From Cryobacterium luteum (lineage in GTDB: Bacteria; Actinomycetota; Actinomycetes; Actinomycetales; Microbacteriaceae): a stretch of DNA of 64,000 nt. Both the position numbers and the translations under genes were made by a program. Where the stretch lies: the NCBI RefSeq assembly GCF_900110125.1, contig NZ_FOCN01000009.1:1-64000 (forward strand), in the 5' to 3' direction. Below are positions 50,711 through 58,461 of the stretch, piece by piece (position 1 is the stretch's first letter; every line of letters begins with the position of its first letter). The notes under the pieces are model-generated. The model made no database searches. It was given only the letters and a program-made list of their open reading frames with translations, and was not told where the DNA came from.

Positions 50711-51172
50711 ATGACCCCGCGCCTGCTGTTTCGTTCCGTTGCCATTGCCGAAGCCATCACCTGGGGGCTGCTGATCGCCGGAATGCTCATGAAATATGTG
50801 TTCCAGGTCGGCGAGCTCGGGGTGAAGATCGGTGGCTTCGTGCACGGCCTGATCTTCATCGCCTTCGGCATCACGGCCCTGCTCGTGGGCGTGAACCAGC
50901 ACTGGGGCGTGCGCCTCACCCTGCTCGCCATGGTGACCGCCATCGTTCCGTTCGGCACTATTCCGCTCGACCGCGGGCTCGAGAAGAACGGCCGGCTCGA
51001 CGGCGGCTGGCGGCACACCCGCACCGGCGACCCCCGCGATCACACCCGGGTGAGCGCCGTGCTGCGTTGGATGCTGGCTCGCCCGGCACTGCTCGCCGGC
51101 GTCCTGGGCGTCGCCCTCGTGTCAATCATGGCCACGCTGCTCACGCTCGGCCCGCCCGGCGGCGCCGGCTAG
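50711..51172 (+). CDS. DUF3817 membrane protein
   Basis: A 153-residue protein with four hydrophobic helices. It fits DUF3817: LFRSVAIAEAITWGLLIAGM (about 5-24), KIGGFVHGLIFIAFGITALL (about 40-59) with the conserved H of GFVHG, and VTAIVPFGTIPLDRGLEKNG. It is a small membrane protein of unknown function, widely found in actinobacteria. The ATG at 50711 has GGAAG 5 bases upstream; a further in-frame ATG at 50672 does not. The C-terminal stretch adds one more helix (ALLAGVLGVALVSIMATLLT). Confidence 0.75.
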   Translation: MTPRLLFRSVAIAEAITWGLLIAGMLMKYVFQVGELGVKIGGFVHGLIFIAFGITALLVGVNQHWGVRLTLLAMVTAIVPFGTIPLDRGLEKNGRLDGGWRHTRTGDPRDHTRVSAVLRWMLARPALLAGVLGVALVSIMATLLTLGPPGGAG

Positions 51173-51237
51173 CCGCTTGGAGTGCGGCGGCGCCCGAACC
51201 CATCGCTTTCCGGGCCCGGGCCCGGTGAGTGGCACGG

Positions 51238-52434
51238 TCAGCCGAGGGTCGCCGGCGGCTGCGGGCTTAGGCCCACGCGGGGGTGGCAGGCGGTCGCGGC
51301 CTTCAAGAGGGCGGCATCCGCTTGACTGAGGTCGAAGATCGCACCGACCAGCGCCGAAAACGGATGCCGGTGCCAGGCACCACTGAGATACGTCACGGCC
51401 TGCGCCAGGTCGTCTGGCGTGTAGTTGTGCACGCCGCGAACGGTGACCAGGCGGCGCACGATCGACTCGGGGTCGAGCGGCACCGCCTCCCCCGGCGAGA
51501 CGCTGCCGACGAGCACGACCACCCCGCCGACGCCGATCAGGTCGAGGACGCACTGCACGGCAGACCGGGCGCCGCTCAGTTCGAGTGCGACAGTCGGCTC
51601 GGCAGCGCCGGCCTGCAGCAGCGCGGTGAGCACGCTCGCCACCCCGGTCGGTGACTCGGTTGGCGCCCCCGGGTCAGCGACGGCCGCGGCCCCGAAGGCG
51701 AGTGCAAGCTGCCGGCGGGCGGCATCCGGGTCGCTGACGACGACGAGAGCGCCGGCATCCGTCGCCATCGCGCAGGCCGTCAGTCCGAGCATTCCGGCGC
51801 CGGTCACCAGCACGGTCGCGCCCGCGAGCGGCACGAGGGCGGATGCCGCACCCAGCGCCGCGACAACGGTGGCCGTCGCGCAGGACGCGGGCGCCAGGAC
51901 CGTCGCCGGAACCTGTTCGTCGACGACCACGACCGCCGTTCCGGCACGCACCTGTACGTGGGTGGCGAAGCCGCCGCTCAGTTCCCAACCCCGCCGCATC
52001 CGTTCGTGGCCGTACTTGGCCAGCTGGAGGCATTTCTGGGGCACGCCGCGGCGACAGCGCTGGCAGGTGCCACAGCTCACCGTGACCGACCAGACCACCC
52101 GCTGGCCCACACGCAGAGGCATTCCATTTGAGGCATATGACTGTTCGGCGACGGCGACGATGTGCCCGACCTGCTCGTGTCCGAGTACGAGGGGCCGGTC
52201 GGCCGGGCGGTGGCCCAGGGCCGTGTGCACGTCGGAGCCGCAGACCGTGGTCAGTTCGACCTCGACCAGCACATCTCCTCGGCCCAACAACACGCCGGGC
52301 ACCGCCACGGCGTCCAGCGGCAGGCCGACCCCCGACCAGACCATGGCCTCCGCGGCGCGCGGCAGAACCACCTCGCGGCCGAGGGTGAGGGCTGGTATGG
52401 TCGCGTGCCGAAAGCCGGGATCGTGTTCGGGCAT
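51238..52434 (-). CDS. Zinc alcohol dehydrogenase associated with phosphonate catabolism
   Basis: A 398-residue medium-chain dehydrogenase. The catalytic zinc site has Cys in TTVCGSDVHTALGH and His-Glu in LGHEQVGHIV; the structural zinc cysteines are in VSCGTCQRCRRGVPQKC. The Rossmann motif is LVTGAGMLGLTACAMATDAG. It matches the branch recorded next to phosphonatase-like HAD enzymes and FAD oxidoreductases in actinobacteria (TIGR03366-type). The expected job is reduction or oxidation of the small aldehyde left after C-P cleavage (inference). It begins 2 bases after the HAD stop and ends the operon. Confidence 0.82.
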   Translation of the reverse strand: MPEHDPGFRHATIPALTLGREVVLPRAAEAMVWSGVGLPLDAVAVPGVLLGRGDVLVEVELTTVCGSDVHTALGHRPADRPLVLGHEQVGHIVAVAEQSYASNGMPLRVGQRVVWSVTVSCGTCQRCRRGVPQKCLQLAKYGHERMRRGWELSGGFATHVQVRAGTAVVVVDEQVPATVLAPASCATATVVAALGAASALVPLAGATVLVTGAGMLGLTACAMATDAGALVVVSDPDAARRQLALAFGAAAVADPGAPTESPTGVASVLTALLQAGAAEPTVALELSGARSAVQCVLDLIGVGGVVVLVGSVSPGEAVPLDPESIVRRLVTVRGVHNYTPDDLAQAVTYLSGAWHRHPFSALVGAIFDLSQADAALLKAATACHPRVGLSPQPPATLG

Positions 52435-52436
52435 GA

Positions 52437-53183
52437 CTACTCGATCGTGTCCTCACGCAGGCCGAGCAGTTCGGCCAGGTCGGCGATGCTCGCGATGACG
52501 ACGTCGGCCCCGGCATCCTCGAGGGTTTCGGTGTCGTGCGTGCCGGTGAGTACTCCCACGACAAGGCCGGCGCCCGCGTTCAGACCGGAGAGGACGTCGC
52601 TTGCAGTGTCGCCGACGACGACCATGGCCGCGACGCTCGACGCGCCGGTGCGCAGCAGAGCGGTCAGTGGCAGGTCGGGGTACGGGCGGCCACGGCCGGC
52701 TTCGGCCGGGCACAGGCTCACGTCAATGAGGTCGCTCCAGCCGAGCGCATCGATGAGCGTGTTCTGCGTTGACCGGGAGAATCCGGTGACGAGGGCCACC
52801 TTCACTCCGGAGTCCCGGAGTTCCTGGAACAGGTCGGCGGCGCCGTCGATCGCCGTCACGCCGACCTGCTCGATGAGTTCCCCGTAGGCGGTTTCGAAGG
52901 CGGCGGTCGCTGCGACGGCTGCTTCTTCGGAGTCGGTTAGTTCGCGAAAGACGTCGAGCTTGGACTGCCCCATGGTCTCGCGCACGAACGCGACGGCTTC
53001 TTCGAGTTCGTCTGCGGTGTCGGCCAGGCCGCTGCGCTCGGCGGCGAGCACGAAGGCCCGTTCAACGAGGCCGTCGTCGCTCACCGTGGTGCCGGCCATG
53101 TCGAAGACGACGAGTTCAACATCGACGTCTTCGGTGTCGAAATCGTCCAGCTCCAGATCGAGGGAAAGGGGTGCGGTGCTCAT
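52437..53183 (-). CDS. Phosphonatase-like HAD hydrolase (PhnX-related)
   Basis: A 248-residue HAD-superfamily enzyme of the PhnX-like group (TIGR03351 type). The N-terminal motif is FDMAGTTV, with nucleophile D28 and Ala two residues later, the DxAGT form specific to phosphonatases. The cap domain has K75 in MGQSKLDVF, in the place of the Schiff-base lysine that activates phosphonoacetaldehyde. The usual HAD lysine is replaced by Arg in GRPYPDL (R166), and GDTASDVLSG (G191-G200) closes the site. It is expected to cleave the C-P bond of phosphonoacetaldehyde or a hydroxylated analogue. An acidic 20-residue N-terminal extension is unusual. GAAAGG precedes the ATG. Confidence 0.85.
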   Translation of the reverse strand: MSTAPLSLDLELDDFDTEDVDVELVVFDMAGTTVSDDGLVERAFVLAAERSGLADTADELEEAVAFVRETMGQSKLDVFRELTDSEEAAVAATAAFETAYGELIEQVGVTAIDGAADLFQELRDSGVKVALVTGFSRSTQNTLIDALGWSDLIDVSLCPAEAGRGRPYPDLPLTALLRTGASSVAAMVVVGDTASDVLSGLNAGAGLVVGVLTGTHDTETLEDAGADVVIASIADLAELLGLREDTIE

Positions 53184-53193
53184 AAGGTGCCTT

Positions 53194-54339
53194 TCAGTGG
53201 GGGATGGGATCGCAGATAGAGGCCATGACGTGCTCGGCGAGGCCGAGACCGGTCGTCATACCGATTCCGGTCGTGGCCGCAACGAGGTGCACGCCGGGTT
53301 CGGGTTCGTCGATGAGAAAATCGTCGCGGCCGCTGGCGTAGAGGCCCTGCCACCGTTCGAGTACACGCGGGCGCGGAACGCCGAAGAGCTCGGCCGTGAG
53401 TTGCAGCAGCTGCTCGAACGCATTCTCATTTTGGAATGGAGAGACGGACGCCCCGCGATAGTGGGTGTCCCCCACGATCAGGGAGCCGTCGGGCAGCTGG
53501 GTGTACATCTGGTTGAGGTCCAGTTCGGCGAGCGCCGGGTACTCACGCCGCAGTCGTTCGCCGAGCCGGACGGCTGCCGGCAGCTCGGCAAACGCTGCGT
53601 AGCGCAGCAGCGACCAGCCGGTGAGAACGGGCGCGGGCAGCGGCGCGCGCAGACCCGCATCCACCCGCAGCATGTCGAGGCCGCAACGGCGGATGCCGTC
53701 GCGGAGCGCGACCTCGGGGTACAACTGGTCAATGTCGTGGTTGACCGCCACGATGACCGTTCCGGCGTCGATCGCGCCGAGCGAGGTCGTGACCCGGCCC
53801 GGGCGCACCACGGTGACCGCGGTGCGGTAGCGAAAAACGACGCCGCGGCCGGCCAGGTAGGCGACGAGGCCGGTGCCGGCCTGGCGCGGATTGGCCTGGA
53901 GATCCCAGGGCAGCAGGGCCCCGCCGACGGCCGTGTCTGGCGCCAGCGGCAGGCGCGCCTCGACCTCGGCGGCGTTCAGCAGCAGCACATCGGGGAGGCC
54001 GGGGCCGAAGACCGATGCGTTGCCCCGCTCGTCGGCCAGCTCGCGCAGCACCGCCAGTTCGTCGTCGTGGCGGGCGACGACGACCGTGCCCGATTCGCGC
54101 AACCAGAGGCCGGCATCCGCTGCCAGTCGCAGCCAGATCGGGCGAGACATCGCGGCGAATTCTCGGGCCAGTCCGCCCTGCGGGGTGAAACACAGGTGCC
54201 CGAAATTGCGAACGGATGCCCCATGGAGGGCGGCCGCGCGGTCCACGACGACCACGGACAGGCCCCGGTCGATCGCGGCGAGCGCGTGCCCGAGGCCCAC
54301 GATGCCGCTGCCGACGACGACCACGTCGAAGGCGGTCAC
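53194..54339 (-). CDS. FAD-dependent amine oxidoreductase of the phosphonate operon
   Basis: A 381-residue DAO-type flavoprotein (TIGR03364-like). The FAD motif is DVVVVGSGIVGLGHALAAID at the N-terminus and the family marker ASVRNFGHLCFTPQG follows; the C-terminus has HLVAATTGIGMTTGLGLAE. It should oxidatively deaminate an aminophosphonate such as 2-aminoethylphosphonate, its N-methyl form or the 1-hydroxy compound, giving the aldehyde used by the neighbouring HAD enzyme (inference from the conserved pairing). GTG 54339 overlaps the phnE stop (GTGA) and gives a clean FAD fold; a GTG at 54360 would add 7 residues. Confidence 0.82.
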   Translation of the reverse strand: MTAFDVVVVGSGIVGLGHALAAIDRGLSVVVVDRAAALHGASVRNFGHLCFTPQGGLAREFAAMSRPIWLRLAADAGLWLRESGTVVVARHDDELAVLRELADERGNASVFGPGLPDVLLLNAAEVEARLPLAPDTAVGGALLPWDLQANPRQAGTGLVAYLAGRGVVFRYRTAVTVVRPGRVTTSLGAIDAGTVIVAVNHDIDQLYPEVALRDGIRRCGLDMLRVDAGLRAPLPAPVLTGWSLLRYAAFAELPAAVRLGERLRREYPALAELDLNQMYTQLPDGSLIVGDTHYRGASVSPFQNENAFEQLLQLTAELFGVPRPRVLERWQGLYASGRDDFLIDEPEPGVHLVAATTGIGMTTGLGLAEHVMASICDPIPH

Positions 54340-56030
54340 CGGAACACCCGGCGCATCCACACAGCGAGGCCCTCAACCAACAGCACCGAGACGAGGATCA
54401 TCAACACGATGGTGGTGACCAGGTCATAGCGTGACCCCTGGCCGGCGTTCAGCAGGTAGTAGCCGACTCCGCCGCCACCGACCAGTCCCAGAATGGTCGC
54501 CGCCCGAATATTGGTGTCGAGCATGTAGAAGCTGTGGCCGACGAGTGCTTTCATACCTTGCGGCACGGTCGCCCCGGCATAGACCTGCAGGCGGGTCGCG
54601 CCCGCAGCGGTCAGCGCCTGTTCCGGACCGGGCTTGACCTCTTCGAGCGAGTCGGCGAGGAGCTTGCCGAGCAAGCCGATGCCGCCGATCGCGAGGGCGA
54701 TGGTGCCGGCCTGGGCACCGAGGCCGGTCACGACGATGAGCACGATGGCCAGGATGATTTCGGGGATGCCGCGAATGGCGACGAGGACCAGTCGCATCCC
54801 GCTGCGCACCCGCCTCGACGGTGCCACGTTGCGTGCGGCGAGCGACCCGACCACGATCGAGGCGACAATCGTGAGGATGGTCGCGGCGAGGGCGATCGCG
54901 ATCGTCTCACCCATCGCGGCGAGCATGACGGGTGCGGTGTAGCTGCCGAAACTCGGCGGCCAGAACTTCGCGGCGGTCTCGGGCAGGTACGACCAGACCG
55001 TGAGAAAGTCGCCCCAGTTGATGTCGCAGATCCAGACGCTGCCAACGACGATCAGCACGAAGAGCATTCCCCACACGGCGTTCCGCACCCGGGCGTAGGT
55101 CCACGGTCGGTGCGAGGCATCCGCTGTCACACCGGTGACGCCGAGTCGCCGCAGCAGCCGGTCACCGAGCCCTCGGCCGGTCGGCGCCTGGCCAAGCATA
55201 ACGACCCGCACGGCGCTCGACACGATCTCCATCACCACGCACAGCGCGAAAATGACCAGGGCGATGCCGAGCCCGAGCGAGTAATTGAGCGATTTGAAAG
55301 CGTACGACATCTCCAGGCCCAGGCCTGCCACGCCGACGTAGCCGAGGATGACCGAGCCGCGCAGATTGATGTCGTTGCGGTGCAGCACGGTGGCGACCCA
55401 GGAGGGAAGCACCTGCGGCAGCACTCCGGCGAAGAACTCCTGCGAGCGGCTGCCGCCGGCGGCACGAATGGCCAGCCGGGGACCTTCGTCGATCTGCTCG
55501 ATCGCATCGGCGAACATCTTGCTGATCATGCCGATCGAGTGGATGCCGATGGCCAGGATTCCCGGCAGCGTGCCCAACGAGAACATCAGCACGAACACCA
55601 TCGCGAGCACGACATCGGGCACCGAGCGGGCCAGCACACCGAGAAAACGAGCCAGGCCCATCCAGCCCCGGCCAGGGGAGGTATTAGCGGCGGCCAGCCA
55701 GGCCAGCGGCACCGAGAAGAACGCGGCGAACAGGGTGCCGAGCAGCACGAGACCCACCGTGAGGGCGGTCAGGTAGAGCAGCTCGCCCGGCGCGGGAAAG
55801 CTGATGACGCCCACCCGGTCGAAGAAGCGGGCGGCATTTTCCCAGCTCGCTGTCATCCGCGGCAGCGAGATATCCACGCTGATCAGCGAGAGAACGGATG
55901 CTACGACCAGCGCCAGCAGGGTCAGCCCGGCCGCGATCTTCTCCGGCTGGGCGCGATACCGCGGGGCGCGCTGGGCCGGGGCTTCGGCATCCGCTTGGCC
56001 GGGCCGGCGACGATCGAGGGTGAGGGTCAT
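54336..56030 (-). CDS. phnE: Phosphonate ABC transporter permease, PhnE-PhnE fusion
   Basis: A 564-residue protein that carries two complete PhnE-type permease domains in one chain. Domain one (about 86-275) has the coupling-loop pattern AIRAAGGSRSQEFFAGVLPQ and RGSVILGYVGVAGLGLEM; domain two (about 365-560) repeats it as ALTAAGATRLQVYAGATVPQ and RAATILGLVGGGGVGYYLL. Most phosphonate systems use one PhnE homodimer or separate PhnE1/PhnE2; the fusion would make the pore from a single polypeptide. Its start overlaps the phnC stop and its stop overlaps the FAD gene. Confidence 0.93.
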   Translation of the reverse strand: MTLTLDRRRPGQADAEAPAQRAPRYRAQPEKIAAGLTLLALVVASVLSLISVDISLPRMTASWENAARFFDRVGVISFPAPGELLYLTALTVGLVLLGTLFAAFFSVPLAWLAAANTSPGRGWMGLARFLGVLARSVPDVVLAMVFVLMFSLGTLPGILAIGIHSIGMISKMFADAIEQIDEGPRLAIRAAGGSRSQEFFAGVLPQVLPSWVATVLHRNDINLRGSVILGYVGVAGLGLEMSYAFKSLNYSLGLGIALVIFALCVVMEIVSSAVRVVMLGQAPTGRGLGDRLLRRLGVTGVTADASHRPWTYARVRNAVWGMLFVLIVVGSVWICDINWGDFLTVWSYLPETAAKFWPPSFGSYTAPVMLAAMGETIAIALAATILTIVASIVVGSLAARNVAPSRRVRSGMRLVLVAIRGIPEIILAIVLIVVTGLGAQAGTIALAIGGIGLLGKLLADSLEEVKPGPEQALTAAGATRLQVYAGATVPQGMKALVGHSFYMLDTNIRAATILGLVGGGGVGYYLLNAGQGSRYDLVTTIVLMILVSVLLVEGLAVWMRRVFR

Positions 56031-56971
56031 CGGCGGTTGTCCCGCGCCGAAGCAAACGTCTGCAGGTCGAGCTCGTCCTGCTCATCGGGCTCATCGGGCT
56101 CAACGGGCTCCTCCGGTTCGTTCTGTTCCACGGTGCCGATTTCGGTTTCGATCGCATCGAGCTCACCGGTCGACGTCGTGACCCGGCCGTAGATCTCCAT
56201 CACGTTCTGCTTGGAGAGGCCCTGAGTGGAAGTGTCGAGCACGACTTCGCCGTGCCGCAGGCCGACGATGCGGTCGCCCCATGACAGCGCCAGGTCTACC
56301 TGGTGCAGGCTGCACACCACGGTGAGGTCGCTGTCGATCGCGATCTCCCGAATGAGCGCCATGACCTGAGCGCTGGATTCCGGGTCGAGTGACGCGACCG
56401 GTTCGTCGGCGAGCAGAATATCGGGGTTCTGCATGAGCGCCCGGGCAATGCCCACCCGTTGCTGCTGCCCGCCGGAGAGGGTGTCGGCGCGCTGGTAGGC
56501 ATGCGCCAGCAGACCGACACGCTCGAGGTGGCCCAAGGCGGCCAGCTTGAGTTCGCGGCGGTAGCCCCAGAGGCCCAGCCGCGGGCCGCGCACCCGAAAC
56601 AGGGCCCCGGTCAGCACGTTCTCGAGAACTGTCAGCGGCCCGACCAGTTCAAACTGCTGAAAGACGAAGCCGACCCGACCGCGCAAGGCGCGGAGCGGCC
56701 GGCCCGTCAAACGCGAGACCGTCGCACCCAGCACGGTCACCGTGCCGGTATCGGGCCGGTCCAGGCCGTCGAGGTGGCGCAGTAGGGTCGATTTGCCCGA
56801 ACCCGACAGCCCGAGCAACACCACGATCTCGCCGCGGGCGACGGTGAGCGATGCATTCTTCAGGGCCGTGGTCTCCCCGAAGGTTTTCGTCACACCGCGC
56901 ACCGTGATCACCGGTTCCGCCGCGAGGGCGGAACCGGTCGGGGGTTGTAACGGCTTGGTCAGCCCTGGCAC
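56027..56971 (-). CDS. phnC: Phosphonate ABC transporter ATP-binding protein
   Basis: A 314-residue ABC ATPase of the PhnC type. Walker A GLSGSGKST (54-62), Q-loop FVFQQFELVG, signature LSGGQQQR, Walker B ILLADEPVASLDPES and the switch His in CSLHQVDLAL are all intact. An acidic C-terminal tail (EEPVEPDEPDEQDELD) extends beyond the family end. The GTG at 56971 overlaps the phnD stop, without a ribosome-binding site. An alternative GTG at 56911 lies at the edge of a 12-bp hairpin and would give the usual PhnC N-terminus; the start is therefore uncertain. Confidence 0.9.
   Translation of the reverse strand: MPGLTKPLQPPTGSALAAEPVITVRGVTKTFGETTALKNASLTVARGEIVVLLGLSGSGKSTLLRHLDGLDRPDTGTVTVLGATVSRLTGRPLRALRGRVGFVFQQFELVGPLTVLENVLTGALFRVRGPRLGLWGYRRELKLAALGHLERVGLLAHAYQRADTLSGGQQQRVGIARALMQNPDILLADEPVASLDPESSAQVMALIREIAIDSDLTVVCSLHQVDLALSWGDRIVGLRHGEVVLDTSTQGLSKQNVMEIYGRVTTSTGELDAIETEIGTVEQNEPEEPVEPDEPDEQDELDLQTFASARDNRR
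56910..56938 (-). promoter_or_regulatory. Perfect 12-bp hairpin at the phnD-phnC junction
   Basis: ACCGGTTCCGCC (56910-56921), loop GCGAG, GGCGGAACCGGT (56927-56938). It starts 20 bases past the phnD stop. Intercistronic hairpins after solute-binding-protein genes often protect that part of the mRNA, giving more binding protein than transporter. No T-run follows. Confidence 0.65.
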
Positions 56972-57912
56972 TGCGAAGCCGACGTCTTCACGCAGATGTC
57001 GCGAATGGTGTTGTAGTACGCGTCGTCGACGGGCTCGGTCGCGAAGAATGTGTCGCGGAAAGCCTGGGTGTCAGCGCTTTCGATGCCGGCGGCGATGATG
57101 TCGTCGATGGTGACCTCGGCGAGGATCTCGGTCAGTGTGGTCTTCAACTCGTCGGGAAGGGTGTCCGAGACGACGATCGGGGCCCCGGGAACCATGGTCT
57201 CGCCGATCACCTTGACCTTGTCACTCTTGGCGACCTCGCTGTCTTCGGCGAAGCCGACCTCGCACTCCTTGCCCTCGCCCACCTTCTGCACGCTCACGTC
57301 GTGCTTGCCCGCGAACACCGGGGTGACATCGGCGACCGGGTCGACGCCGGCTTCGAGAAGGTTGTAGGAGGGAAACAGATAGCCGCTGGTCGATGACGGG
57401 TCGACGAAGCAGACCTTCTTACCGGCGAACTCCTCGAGCGAGGTGATGTCGCTGTCGGCCGGAACGATCGCCTGGGAGTAATACCCGGGCACCTCGCCCT
57501 CCTTCGTCACGATCGACGAGATCGGGGTGATCGCCGCGCCGTTGTTGGTCGCGGTGATGTAAGTGAAGCCGGAGAACGACGCCACGTCGATCTTGCCGGC
57601 GATCGCGGCTTCGATCAGGGCGGCGTAGTCCGTCGACTCGTGGTACTCGACGGTCTTGCCCGTCTCCTGCTCGATGTAGTCCATCAGCGGCTGGTAGTTG
57701 GTCTGCGTGTCGACGGAGTCGGGCACCACCCCGAAGACGAGGGTGTTCTCATCGGCGGCGTAGCTCACGCCGGTGGTGTCATTGCCGGTCGCATCGGCCG
57801 TGTCGGCCGAGCAGGAGGCCAGGTTCAGGGTGAGCAGAACGGCGGCGCCGGCGGCGAAGGCGGCTTTCGCTGCGTGAGAAGTGGTACGTGAAAGAGCGCT
57901 GTGGATTGCCAC
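56959..57912 (-). CDS. phnD: Phosphonate ABC transporter substrate-binding lipoprotein
   Basis: A 317-residue solute-binding protein. The signal peptide ends in the lipobox LASC, so it is lipid-anchored outside the cell. PhnD-type blocks are LVFGVVPDSVDTQTNYQPLM, GKTVEYHESTDYAALIEAAI, GKKVCFVDPSSTSGYLFPSY and VPGAPIVVSDTL. GTG 57912 is chosen because AGGAAGG is spaced 6 bases upstream and it yields the complete signal peptide; the frame opens earlier (58239) without support. It is first in the six-gene phosphonate operon. Confidence 0.92.
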   Translation of the reverse strand: MAIHSALSRTTSHAAKAAFAAGAAVLLTLNLASCSADTADATGNDTTGVSYAADENTLVFGVVPDSVDTQTNYQPLMDYIEQETGKTVEYHESTDYAALIEAAIAGKIDVASFSGFTYITATNNGAAITPISSIVTKEGEVPGYYSQAIVPADSDITSLEEFAGKKVCFVDPSSTSGYLFPSYNLLEAGVDPVADVTPVFAGKHDVSVQKVGEGKECEVGFAEDSEVAKSDKVKVIGETMVPGAPIVVSDTLPDELKTTLTEILAEVTIDDIIAAGIESADTQAFRDTFFATEPVDDAYYNTIRDICVKTSASQCQG

Positions 57913-57985
57913 GTGAAACCTTCCTGGGTCGGGGGCATTACGTTCACTCACGTTAAGCAGGTCGCCCGAACGGCATGGGCGCCCC

Positions 57986-58004
57986 GGGTAACGGGCAGGT
58001 GAAC
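57986..58004 (-). promoter_or_regulatory. PHO-box-like direct repeat upstream of phnD
   Basis: On the minus strand GTTCACC (58004-57998) is followed by GTTACCC (57992-57986), the starts 12 bases apart. Actinobacterial PhoP sites are direct repeats of GTTCACC-like units spaced 11 bases, so this is close but not exact. A further GTTCACT occurs on the plus strand at about 57948. The rest of 57913-58098 shows no gene. Confidence 0.4.
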
Positions 58005-58098
58005 GCGTCATGGCCACTGTTTCTGCAGAGGTGACCACGTAAGCTGGCTGAACCGGGGTCCCTGATGGAACACCCGGGGAGACGTCGGGGGGCAGAGC

Positions 58099-58461
58099 GT
58101 GGCAACTGGCAGCACGTGGAGCGTGGATGTCGATGGCACGCGCACTCTTCTGACCGACGTCGACGCCGACGGCCCCGAGATGTGTAACGCCGCTTCGTTT
58201 GTAGGCCAGGCCGGCGTGCTGGCGTTGGGGGCGGTACACGGTTCTTCGGCGGTGTCGCGGGCGCTGTCATCGTTTCTCGAGGAGCGCGAGTCCGCTCCGA
58301 TGCGGGTGGCGTTTTCGTTCTCGTCGGCATCGGCCGCACTCATCACTTCGGTTGAGGCCGTGGTCTTCGGCGATGAAGAGATGAGTGAGAGCCCGCCACG
58401 AAGCATCGACCCATCGAGCGCGTTTTCAGCCGAGCGCTTTGGCCGGCGACGCGCATGGTGA
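58099..58461 (+). CDS. Small protein of unknown function, first gene of a WXG-hydrolase cassette
   Basis: A 120-residue protein I do not recognise. Residues 1-30 are beta-like and acidic (TGSTWSVDVDGTRTLLTDVD), the middle is an amphipathic helix pair (SAVSRALSSFLEERESAPMR, SASAALITSVEAVVFGDEEM) and the C-terminus is basic (SAERFGRRRAW). No signal peptide is seen. GGGGGG precedes the GTG start, and the 3' end overlaps the hydrolase gene by 7 bases, so the two are co-translated. In size and helical content it could be a secretion partner of the WXG-like protein that follows, but this is only a guess. Confidence 0.6.
   Translation: MATGSTWSVDVDGTRTLLTDVDADGPEMCNAASFVGQAGVLALGAVHGSSAVSRALSSFLEERESAPMRVAFSFSSASAALITSVEAVVFGDEEMSESPPRSIDPSSAFSAERFGRRRAW

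Noticed and set aside
54534-56192. A 552-codon plus-strand frame opposite phnE
   Set aside because: Antisense shadow; the PhnE domains are intact on the minus strand.
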